Below are positions 1 through 5,832 of a stretch of DNA of 13,940 bases, piece by piece (positions within the stretch are counted from its first letter, which is position 1; every line of letters starts with the position of its first letter). The notes beneath the pieces are model-generated. The model was not told the DNA's origin and made no database searches. It saw only the letters and a list, made by a program, of their open reading frames with translations. The position numbers were made by a program, and so were the translations under genes. Source of the stretch: Planctomycetota bacterium (GTDB taxonomy: Bacteria > Planctomycetota > PUPC01 > JACPCR01). The DNA is taken from the NCBI GenBank assembly GCA_030740295.1, contig JASLXP010001310.1:1-13940 (forward strand), read 5' to 3'.

Positions 1-1
1 G

Positions 2-313
2 CAGCAGCAGGGGGAGCAGCCTGGAAGTCAGTCGGGACAACAAGCGGGTTCGCAGCCCGGAAGCCAGCCCGGACAGCAGGCGGGGTCGCAGCCCGGAAGT
101 CAGCCAGGGCAGCAGGCGGGGTCGCAGCCTGGAAGTCAGTCGGGACAACAAGCGGGTTCGCAGCCCGGACAGCAGGCAGGTTCGCAGCCCGGAAGTCAGC
201 CCGGACAACAAGCGGGGTCGCAGCCCGGAAGTCAGCCGGGACAACAAGCGGGTTCGCAGCCCGGAAGTCAGCCAGGGCAGCAGGCGGGGTCGCAGCCCGG
301 AAGTCAGCCAGGG
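2..313 (+). repeat. 36-bp in-frame tandem repeat encoding a Gln/Gly/Ser/Pro unit
   Basis: Units begin at 2, 38, 74, 110, 146, 170, 206, 242 and 278. All are 36 bp (12 codons, consensus QQAGSQPGSQPG) except the one at 146, which is 24 bp because four codons are missing. The first unit is divergent and the array probably continues left of the window. Copies differ mainly at synonymous third positions (cag/caa, ggg/ggt, ccc/cca), and some pairs are nearly identical, as expected from recent unit duplication. After 313 the unit decays into irregular GSQ-rich sequence. Confidence 0.9.
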
Positions 314-1315
314 CAGCAGAGCGGTGAGAATTCGCAGCCCGGTTCTACTCCATCGGGGTCTCAGCCTGGTCAGGGGGAGGGATCCGGTGCTTCTGGGCAG
401 GGATCGCAACCCGGTTCCTCGCAGAGCGGGCAAAGTGCTGGCGCGCCGCCCGGAGGTCAAGGCTCTCAGCCCGGTTCATCTCAAGGACAAGGGGCGCAGT
501 CTCAGGCGGGCCAGGGCGCCGGGTCTCAGGGGGAGGGACAGAATTCACAATCTGGCAGTCAGGGCTCAGGTTCCCAGGCCGGCGGGCAGAGCGGCAGTTC
601 GCAATCGGGTGCACAAAGCGGCAGCCAGAATTCACAGGGTCAGGGCAGTTCGGGTCAGCAGGCCAGTTCCAGCGGCCAGGGTTCTCAAGGCGGCAGCTCC
701 ACTGGCAGCGGGTCTTCCAGCCAGGGCGGAAACGGCGGCTCTGGCAGCCCCCAGGCGGGCAACGGCAGCACATCCCAGCCGATCCAGGGGGAGGCACAGA
801 TAGCCCGAAGCAGTCAGGCCGGTGCAGGACGCAATGCGGGCGAAGACAAAGGCTCTGCTAATCCAGAAATCAATCCGAACGTTTTTCGTCAGGGCGGTGA
901 TGGCCTGCCTTTAAAGATTTCTTCTGGCGGAGAGGATCACTTGCGTGACCTGAAAGATTTTGCAGCCCTGGACGAAAACAGACTTGTTGAGCTTGGATTC
1001 TCTAAAGCCGCCGCGAGGCAGTTCGCCAGAAAACTTCAAGAGCTGAAGTTGAAAGAGAGGAAGGGACAGAAAGATGAGGAACTGGAAAAAGACCTTCTCG
1101 AAATGGCACAAAGTATAGCCCTGGCCAAACAGAAGATTCTGAAATCCGAGGGCGTGGCAGGCGATGTGAGCGGGAGCAGCGTCAAGGCAGAATACAAAAC
1201 CGATGAAAGCGCGGTGGTCGAAGCGCAGCTCAGGAACCTGCCCCCTCAGTACCGAGAAATGGTGGAGGAGTACTTCCGCTCCATTTCCTCACGAAAGCAG
1301 GACGGCGAAAACTGA
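2..1315 (+). CDS. Gly/Gln/Ser-rich repeat protein with charged helical C-terminus, 5'-truncated
   Basis: The frame is open from the left edge to TGA at 1313-1315 (437 codons seen); no start is visible, so the gene begins outside the window. The first ~265 residues are low complexity, almost only Q, G, S, P and A: at 2-313 a 12-residue unit of the type QQAGSQPGSQPG in tandem, then irregular GSQ-rich sequence to about 800. The C-terminal ~170 residues are normal protein: a charged, probably helical stretch (about 990-1140, rich in K, E and L), then a short closing motif LPPQYREMVEEYFRSIS. From memory, that ending resembles the C-termini of large membrane proteins (DUF4175-like) encoded beside MoxR/DUF58/von Willebrand genes in several phyla; this is inference and the upstream genes are not visible. 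An internal TTG at 941 is only an in-frame Leu codon, because coding sequence continues well upstream of it. Function unknown; probably an extended linker or surface-exposed protein. Confidence 0.85.
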   Translation, partial: QQQGEQPGSQSGQQAGSQPGSQPGQQAGSQPGSQPGQQAGSQPGSQSGQQAGSQPGQQAGSQPGSQPGQQAGSQPGSQPGQQAGSQPGSQPGQQAGSQPGSQPGQQSGENSQPGSTPSGSQPGQGEGSGASGQGSQPGSSQSGQSAGAPPGGQGSQPGSSQGQGAQSQAGQGAGSQGEGQNSQSGSQGSGSQAGGQSGSSQSGAQSGSQNSQGQGSSGQQASSSGQGSQGGSSTGSGSSSQGGNGGSGSPQAGNGSTSQPIQGEAQIARSSQAGAGRNAGEDKGSANPEINPNVFRQGGDGLPLKISSGGEDHLRDLKDFAALDENRLVELGFSKAAARQFARKLQELKLKERKGQKDEELEKDLLEMAQSIALAKQKILKSEGVAGDVSGSSVKAEYKTDESAVVEAQLRNLPPQYREMVEEYFRSISSRKQDGEN

Positions 1316-1328
1316 CAATCAACTGTTG

Positions 1329-1340
1329 GCTGATCAGCCT
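1329..1340. repeat. 12-bp perfect palindrome between convergent genes
   Basis: GGCTGATCAGCC is its own reverse complement. It lies between the stop of the Gly/Gln-rich gene (1315) and the last codons of the dehydrogenase gene, and includes the latter's TGA (1334-1336). It has no loop and no U-tract, so it is not a typical intrinsic terminator. No clear terminator for either convergent gene is visible in the 18-bp gap. Confidence 0.4.
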
Positions 1341-3280
1341 ACCGGCTCAGGCACCCGGCTCTCTCGAACGGCTTCGGCGGGTTCGGAATCTTCCGGGGCC
1401 ACCTGACTGGTGGTGTAATTCACATGGACGATTCCGTCCTCAAGCCACTCCATGTCTCCTTTGAGCACTTCCCTGGCCAGACGGTATTCACGAGCGTCAT
1501 CGTTGTTGAAGAGAGCCCGGAACTTTTCCTTTACACGCCGTGTCGCCTGCCTGCAGAACGCGTCGGCTAATGCCGCGGGCGTCCTGTCATCCGGTTTTGC
1601 CTCGAGCATCCTTTCTGCATTGGCGATCGAGGCGGCCATGGAAAACAGGTCCGCACCGATATCAACGATGCGCGCCAGCAGAATCTGCTTGTGCTCGAGC
1701 CCGGCCTGGTGGCGCATCATTGCATGGAAAATGTTGCGTGCGGTTTTCCTTGAAGAGCGTGCGATAAAACGCATGTGTTTCCCGAACTGGCCATGAGCAA
1801 TAAACCTCGGGAAGACATCCAACGGGAGCCACTGCTTTGGATACCAGGCCGCGTAATAAAGACTGGCCTTCGCGGCACACGCAGCCTTCCGGCTCAATGG
1901 AACACGGGGCTTCAGAAGATCTCCGGCCAGGCGCATGTGGCCATCCAGCGCTTCGCGCGCGATGAAGAGCCGCATAATCTCGCTTGTGCCTTCGATGATG
2001 GTGTTGATACGCGCGTCCCGCAGCATCCTCTCCACCGGATACGGCTTTTCGCCTCGGGCCCGTAACGAGTCGGCGGTTTCGTACCCCCGTCCTCCATGAA
2101 TCTGAACAGTCTCATCGGCATAGTGCCAGGCTGCTTCCGTGCAGAAAAGCTTGGCCATGGCGGCCTCGAGGCGGATGTCGTGCTGGCCGGTATCGGCCAT
2201 GGCTGAGGTCAGCCAGGTGACTGATTCCATGGCAAACAGAGTCGAAGACATCTTCGCTATCTTGGATGCCACAGCTTCATGCTTGCCGATCGAACGGCCC
2301 CACTGCTCGCGCTCATTAGACCATTCACGGGACATTTGAAGGCAGGCTTTGACCATTCCTGAACACGCGGCAGGCAAAGTGAGCCGACCTGTATTCAGGG
2401 TGACAAGGGCCAGTTTCAATCCCTTGCCTTCATCCCACAGAAGGTTCTCTTTCGGCACCACAACGTTGTCGAATTTCAGGAGGCCGTTCTGGATCGCTTT
2501 GAGCCCCAGAAAATCGCAGCGATGCACCGTTTCGAAACCTGGCATGCCCTTCTCAACGATGAATGCGCTTATCTGTTTCTTCTCTTTGCCATCGACCCAC
2601 TTGGATGGGGTCCTGGCCATGACAATGATGATGTCGGACACGGGCCCGTTGGTGCACCACAGTTTCAGGCCATCGATGACGTATGACTTGCCGTCCGGTG
2701 TGAGCGTGGCGGTCGTCCGCATCTTCGCCGGATCGGAACCGACTCCCGGCTCGGTGAGAGCGAATGCCGAGATGGCGCCTTCGGAAAGCCTGGGCAGGTA
2801 TTTCTTCTTCTGTTCCTCAGTCCCGAACATCTTCAAGGGCTGAGGCGCGCCGATGGATTGGTGTGCCGAGAGGAAAACTGCGGTCGAGCCGCAGTAGCTC
2901 GAGATCATTGCCATGGCCCGGTTGTAGTTCACTTGTGAGAAACCAAGTCCGCCATACTCGGCAGGTATCTTCATCCGAAAGCATCCGAGCTCGATTAGCC
3001 CGTCAATGACATCGTCGGGAATTTCTCTCGTGCGATCTATTTCATCTGGGGCCACCTTCTCTTTGAGGAAGGATTCCACCTTCAAGAGAAAGCGATCACC
3101 TGTCTCTCGATCCTCGGGCGTCTGCTCGGGGAAAGGGAAGATCAGATCCGGTCTGAAGCGACCCATGAAAAGTTCTGCAAGGAAGCTGGGGTGCTGCCAA
3201 TCGGTTTCGCGAGAAGCTTCTGCAAGTTCCATTGCTTCTTTGGCTTTTCTGTCACTTGATTTTGGTGGTCGGAAAGTCAT
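1334..3280 (-). CDS. acyl-CoA dehydrogenase, long (VLCAD/ACAD9-like) form
   Basis: FAD-dependent enzyme for the alpha,beta-dehydrogenation of fatty acyl-CoA, the first step of beta-oxidation, normally passing electrons to ETF. The 648-residue protein shows the N-terminal helical domain (about 60-170, with KIPAEYGGLGFSQ), the flavin-loop motif FALTEPGVGSDPAK (173-186), the middle beta-domain, and the C-terminal helical domain with IHGGRGYETADSLRARGEKP (394-413). Glu430 in NTIIEGTSEIMRL sits where the catalytic base lies in MCAD and VLCAD. About 200 residues follow, as in VLCAD/ACAD9-type enzymes. The insertion ETADSLRARGEKPYPVE and the LFIAREALDGH ending recall, from memory, a ~640-residue subfamily common in actinobacteria. 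ATG at 3280 is supported by GGAGAGG 8 nt upstream. It has its own unit: a terminator lies upstream at 3413-3449. The chain length of the substrate cannot be read from sequence. Confidence 0.95.
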   Translation of the reverse strand: MTFRPPKSSDRKAKEAMELAEASRETDWQHPSFLAELFMGRFRPDLIFPFPEQTPEDRETGDRFLLKVESFLKEKVAPDEIDRTREIPDDVIDGLIELGCFRMKIPAEYGGLGFSQVNYNRAMAMISSYCGSTAVFLSAHQSIGAPQPLKMFGTEEQKKKYLPRLSEGAISAFALTEPGVGSDPAKMRTTATLTPDGKSYVIDGLKLWCTNGPVSDIIIVMARTPSKWVDGKEKKQISAFIVEKGMPGFETVHRCDFLGLKAIQNGLLKFDNVVVPKENLLWDEGKGLKLALVTLNTGRLTLPAACSGMVKACLQMSREWSNEREQWGRSIGKHEAVASKIAKMSSTLFAMESVTWLTSAMADTGQHDIRLEAAMAKLFCTEAAWHYADETVQIHGGRGYETADSLRARGEKPYPVERMLRDARINTIIEGTSEIMRLFIAREALDGHMRLAGDLLKPRVPLSRKAACAAKASLYYAAWYPKQWLPLDVFPRFIAHGQFGKHMRFIARSSRKTARNIFHAMMRHQAGLEHKQILLARIVDIGADLFSMAASIANAERMLEAKPDDRTPAALADAFCRQATRRVKEKFRALFNNDDAREYRLAREVLKGDMEWLEDGIVHVNYTTSQVAPEDSEPAEAVRESRVPEPVG

Positions 3281-3412
3281 GTCTGTTACCTCTCCAGGAA
3301 AAGGTGACGGCGGCTGAATTCACAATACCACAGAGTTGGGCGGATCGAAGTCTCGTGCGGTAAAGGTAAGCGAATCAGCGGCAAGCGATTAAAGGACAGA
3401 CGAACTGCGCGC

Positions 3413-3449
3413 AAAAAAAATGCCTGCTCCCCTTTTGAGGAGCAGGCAT
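3413..3449 (-). terminator. intrinsic terminator after the receiver-like gene
   Basis: On the minus strand an 11-bp perfect stem (3439-3449 paired with 3420-3430, GC-rich, 8-nt loop) is followed directly by a run of eight Ts (3420-3413). It starts 27 nt after the stop codon of the gene at 3476-4012. The rest of the gap, 3281-3412, should hold the dehydrogenase promoter; the best candidate I see (TATTGT about 40 nt before the ATG) has no credible -35 box, so none is called. Confidence 0.92.
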
Positions 3450-3475
3450 CATTAAAATCAGTTTTTACTTGACCT

Positions 3476-4012
3476 CTAACCGACTATAGCCGTGGCCACT
3501 ACGGTTTCCTCAGGTTTGTATTCTTCGGTAGGGGAACCCTCGCCCATCCGAACCAGGATTGCGGCCAGCCCCTGCAGCACGGGCACGGGTTTGAAAACGC
3601 CACGATAGAGATAGATGAGTCCAAAATTAGGACGCTGCAGTTCACCCTCATCGCCGGGCGGCAGGAGCATCAATGCCGGAGGCATCTCCTCTTGATAAAA
3701 CTCTTCCAACCTGTAATAGAATTCGTAACCGCCATTGTCGGGCAGATATTTGTCGACCAGCATCACACATGGCTTGACCCGTTTGGCCTTTTCAATGGCT
3801 TCTTCGGCGGTGGAACCAGTGAGGAGAACCTGCGTCCTGGGCTCCTTCAGATAGTCTGAATGCAGGAAGTGATAAAACTGGGTGATGTGATTCGTGTTCG
3901 GCGTGGCGAACAGGATGTGACGCGGGGCGTACAGCGCATCAATGTTGGTGGTATTGACTTGCTTGTAGATGTAGCGCCGGCGTAGCTCGTTGAGCAACTG
4001 TTCCGTAGGCAT
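3476..4012 (-). CDS. stand-alone receiver-like (degenerate response regulator) protein
   Basis: A 178-residue protein whose residues ~31-155 follow the alternating beta-alpha pattern of a response-regulator receiver domain. The motif VMLVDKYLPDNGGYEF (83-98) matches the phospho-acceptor loop, with Asp87 at the modified position, and FKPVPVLQGL (140-149) carries the conserved Lys141-Pro pair. The acidic pair that binds Mg2+ at the end of strand 1 is absent (ILFATPNTN, 33-41, where DD is expected), and the Thr/Ser at the end of strand 4 is replaced (ALMLLPPGD, 113-121). It therefore looks like a pseudo-receiver, unlikely to be phosphorylated in the normal way. There is no output domain: about 30 residues precede it and a short acidic tail follows. 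ATG at 4012 has a modest GAGAAG 6 nt upstream. No kinase is nearby and the function is unknown. Confidence 0.8.
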   Translation of the reverse strand: MPTEQLLNELRRRYIYKQVNTTNIDALYAPRHILFATPNTNHITQFYHFLHSDYLKEPRTQVLLTGSTAEEAIEKAKRVKPCVMLVDKYLPDNGGYEFYYRLEEFYQEEMPPALMLLPPGDEGELQRPNFGLIYLYRGVFKPVPVLQGLAAILVRMGEGSPTEEYKPEETVVATAIVG

Positions 4013-4096
4013 GGGTGTCTTCTCGGTCAGGGACTGCCAAGTTTGGGAATGATGAGGAATCGCAAATGGAGGACCAGTTAACAGGCATTTCTGCGC

Positions 4097-4114
4097 CGTG
4101 ATCTAAGTATCACG
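4097..4114. promoter_or_regulatory. inverted repeat, possible operator
   Basis: CGTGAT and ATCACG form perfect 6-bp arms around a 6-bp spacer (CTAAGT), 85 bp upstream of the receiver-like gene. The size and symmetry fit a dimeric regulator site, but arms this short can arise by chance and no family consensus is recognised. Confidence 0.25.
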
Positions 4115-4250
4115 CCTTCAAACTCTTGGAGTCGATTTGGTGGATTCTATTACGCGATCCACACGAATCCAGAAACAATCCGCTTACATATACCGGTTGG
4201 TTTCTGCGACGAACTGTCAGGATCTTTATTAACCTTTCCGCCAGTTTCGC

Positions 4251-4290
4251 AAAAAAAGAAAGGCAGGAGAACGAGAATTCCCCTGCCTTT
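4251..4290 (-). terminator. intrinsic terminator after the small exported protein gene
   Basis: On the minus strand a 9-bp perfect stem (4282-4290 paired with 4259-4267, 14-nt loop) is followed by TTTCTTTTTTT (4261-4251). It begins 20 nt after the stop codon of the gene at 4310-4720. There are also four Ts on the plus-strand side (4288-4291), but no plus-strand gene leads into it. Confidence 0.88.
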
Positions 4291-4309
4291 TCGATTTCGT
4301 TTAGCTGGT

Positions 4310-4720
4310 TTAGTACGGCTCGTACTTCACAACGATATCATTCTGGTTGAAGCTTTTGAAGCCGAGAGCCCGCATGGTCGTCACGGCGTTCTTGTGTCGG
4401 ACGTCAAGGATCTGCTTGATCTTTGCCTCGTCCCACAGGTTCTTGTCATAGGTGATCAGATGATGCACTGCCCCTTCAGCAACCAGATACTCGGAGGTCA
4501 GATGAGGCGTAAGAATCCTTATGTAGGGATGAGAATTGAGGAGCAGCTGGGCGTATTCTTTGCGCGTCAGCGCGTAGGGCTCGTGCTGTTCCTTCTTGTC
4601 CATGCCCGCGTGGGCCGAGCTTTCCAGACTGCCGGGCAGGCCGAGCGCAACCGCCCACAGACCTCCAGCAATGATGACGGCCATTCCACGCGAGTACCAA
4701 CGATCGAGTTTCCTTAACAT
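4310..4720 (-). CDS. small exported protein of unknown function
   Basis: A 136-residue protein. Residues 1-38 form a Sec-type signal peptide: basic start (MLRKLDRWYSR), hydrophobic core (MAVIIAGGLWAVALGL), and a probable cleavage after SAHA at 38. There is no lipobox cysteine, so the ~98-residue mature protein is probably periplasmic or secreted. The mature part has no cysteine and no motif I recognise; it contains helical stretches (LTRKEYAQLLL, DEAKIKQILDVRHKNAV) and ends in DIVVKYEPY. ATG at 4720 is well supported by AAGGAGG about 6 nt upstream. The gene follows the hydrolase gene by 104 bp with no terminator between them, so it may be co-transcribed; a weak -10-like TATATT at 4772-4777 could also serve it. 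It ends its unit at the terminator at 4251-4290. Confidence 0.8.
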   Translation of the reverse strand: MLRKLDRWYSRGMAVIIAGGLWAVALGLPGSLESSAHAGMDKKEQHEPYALTRKEYAQLLLNSHPYIRILTPHLTSEYLVAEGAVHHLITYDKNLWDEAKIKQILDVRHKNAVTTMRALGFKSFNQNDIVVKYEPY

Positions 4721-4824
4721 CCGATTCCTCCTTGGTTTTTACCGGTGAAATATCTGGCTTGGCGAGCCGTGAATATAAGCGTAAATGAGCTTCCAATCCA
4801 GAGCCTTACAAGATTTCATACCAG

Positions 4825-5730
4825 TCAGCCATGAGCGACTTTTTTGCGCATGCTCTTTTTTCGGGCGGGTTGAATGCTCCGGCCGAGAGCGATCATGACC
4901 TTCAGATCCGGGGCGATGGATTGAACCTGTGACGCGACTGTATTGAGAATGCGTTCGGATGAATAACGGGAGGAAACGTGATGGAGAACGAGGCATTGAA
5001 CGTTCGCGTCTTTTGCCAGCCGGATGGCTTCTTCACTGGTGGCATGCGTCGGCTCATCCCGATCCTTGTCGTTCAAAAAGGTCGCATCGTGTACGACTAC
5101 TTCGGCGCCCTCTATGTCCTCTGCGTTCAGTGAGAGTGAATCACCTCCGTAAGCGAGAAGAATATGGTCGTAGCTCTGCATCACGTGATCGCGGCCGTGT
5201 TCCACCACTAGATCACGAATCCTCTCCTGCGGTTCCCGGGCAAACTCATCTTTCAGTTTTGTACGGCGCTCGATGATGGAGTAGCCGAGGGTAAGCGCCG
5301 TTCGCGTGTGCCTGGTCCGAAAGGTTCGGCAGCATGCGCCTTTCCCCCCAACTCTCATTGGGATCTCCTGGCCGGGCTCGACTTCATGCCAATCCAGTTT
5401 ATAGGACAGGCGAAAACAGACCCGATTCGTGTATTCCCGAAGCGCACCAATCAGGGAGTCACCCGATGGATAGAAAACTTGCAGCGACTTCTCCTTGTCA
5501 CCGCGTCCCGAGTTGCGGGCATGAATCAGACCGGGCAGCCCGCCGATGTGATCGTAGTGGCCGTGGCTGAGAAAAATGCTCTCGATGCCAAACGAAAAAT
5601 TATCCATTGTCGTGCTGACCCCTTCGCCGGAATCAAAAAGCACGCGGCCTGGCCGGTAGTAAAACCAGGTGGAATACATGGCCTTGCTGAACCCGGTCAG
5701 ATTGCTGAGGATGTCTTCTGAGAGACTCAT
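4825..5730 (-). CDS. RNase Z-like metallo-beta-lactamase-fold hydrolase
   Basis: A cytoplasmic metal-dependent hydrolase of 301 residues. The metal-binding motif HGHYDH gives His56, His58, Asp60 and His61; His141 (RHTRTALTLGY), Asp197 (LLAYGGDSL), His229 (PTHATSEEA) and His251 (VLHHVSSRY) complete the two-metal site. LFDSGEG, VVHDATFL and the SEEAIRLAKDANV helix are typical of the RNase Z branch. The segment between His141 and Asp197 does not look like the flexible tRNA-binding arm of canonical RNase Z, so tRNA 3'-end processing should not be assumed. The frame stays open to a GTG at 5814, but that extension runs through the promoter (5798-5825) and the terminator (5744-5775), and the family start fits MSLSEDIL. 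ATG at 5730 is therefore preferred, although it has no Shine-Dalgarno site of its own. The tail is basic (KKSMRKK). Confidence 0.88.
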   Translation of the reverse strand: MSLSEDILSNLTGFSKAMYSTWFYYRPGRVLFDSGEGVSTTMDNFSFGIESIFLSHGHYDHIGGLPGLIHARNSGRGDKEKSLQVFYPSGDSLIGALREYTNRVCFRLSYKLDWHEVEPGQEIPMRVGGKGACCRTFRTRHTRTALTLGYSIIERRTKLKDEFAREPQERIRDLVVEHGRDHVMQSYDHILLAYGGDSLSLNAEDIEGAEVVVHDATFLNDKDRDEPTHATSEEAIRLAKDANVQCLVLHHVSSRYSSERILNTVASQVQSIAPDLKVMIALGRSIQPARKKSMRKKVAHG

Positions 5731-5771
5731 TGGAACGCCGTATAAAAAGAAAACGGGTTGCGCACAGGCAA
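5727..5771 (-). CDS. possible 14-codon leader ORF overlapping the hydrolase start
   Basis: From TTG at 5771 the frame reads MPVRNPFSFYTAFQ and stops at TGA (5729-5727), overlapping the hydrolase ATG as ATGA. AAGGAA (5784-5779) lies 7 nt upstream, an ideal spacing, and the predicted transcription start (~5791) leaves a 20-nt leader. A ribosome starting here would cover the terminator stem. The ORF is very short and starts with TTG, so it may be chance; it is listed because promoter, ribosome site and overlap all fit together. Confidence 0.22.
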   Translation of the reverse strand: MPVRNPFSFYTAFQ

Positions 5772-5775
5772 CCCG
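5744..5775 (-). terminator. intrinsic terminator or attenuator before the hydrolase gene
   Basis: On the minus strand CGGGTTGC pairs perfectly with GCAACCCG (5768-5775 with 5754-5761, 6-nt loop), followed by TTTTCTTTTT (5753-5744). It sits 58 nt after the stop of the propeller gene, so it can end the adhesin-propeller operon. It also lies downstream of the promoter at 5798-5825 and only 14 nt before the hydrolase ATG, so transcripts from that promoter must pass through it. Confidence 0.85.
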
Positions 5776-5797
5776 CAGTTCCTTCAAATTCACAACA

Positions 5798-5825
5798 ATT
5801 ATAGACCGGCGCACCGTACGGTCAA
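5798..5825 (-). promoter_or_regulatory. strong sigma-70-type promoter for the hydrolase gene
   Basis: On the minus strand a -35 box TTGACC (5825-5820) and a consensus -10 box TATAAT (5803-5798) are 16 bp apart. It is placed just after the propeller stop codon (5833), and the predicted start is near 5791. It is the best promoter in the window by eye. Confidence 0.75.
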
Positions 5826-5832
5826 CGCTCGC

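Larger units (their letters stand above)
4013..4309. other. intergenic region between the receiver-like gene and the small exported protein gene
   Basis: This 297-bp gap holds the terminator at 4251-4290, the inverted repeat at 4097-4114, and presumably the promoter of the receiver-like gene. Minus-strand -10-like hexamers occur (for example TAGAAT at 4144-4149), and a CTGACA lies further upstream, but no pair has acceptable spacing, so no promoter is called. I see no convincing ORF. Confidence 0.5.

Noticed and set aside
2..313. Possible CRISPR array because of the regular 36-bp spacing
   Set aside because: The repeats are contiguous with no unique spacers and encode an in-frame peptide repeat that continues into a normal coding sequence.
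345..797. Minus-strand open frame opposite the Gly/Gln-rich linker
   Set aside because: Composition is typical of an antisense shadow of a repeat-rich gene; no ribosome site or domain.
324..803. Long plus-strand open frame rich in Arg, Pro and Ala
   Set aside because: It is a frame shadow of the Gly/Gln/Ser-rich gene, opened by the GC-rich low-complexity sequence; the frame at 2-1315 continues through it into normal protein with a sensible end.
1329..1340. Bidirectional terminator between the convergent genes
   Set aside because: The palindrome has no loop and no T-run on either side.
2349..2843. 164-codon plus-strand frame inside the dehydrogenase gene
   Set aside because: The opposite strand encodes an unmistakable acyl-CoA dehydrogenase across the whole stretch.
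4126..4350. 74-codon plus-strand frame between two minus-strand genes
   Set aside because: Starts with TTG, has no ribosome site, runs straight through the terminator hairpin at 4251-4290 and into the end of the exported-protein gene.
5731..5814. 28-residue N-terminal extension of the RNase Z-like protein from a GTG at 5814
   Set aside because: The extension covers the promoter -10 box and the terminator, and the family start aligns with the ATG at 5730. A leaderless start at GTG 5793 is not excluded but would put the hairpin in the coding region.
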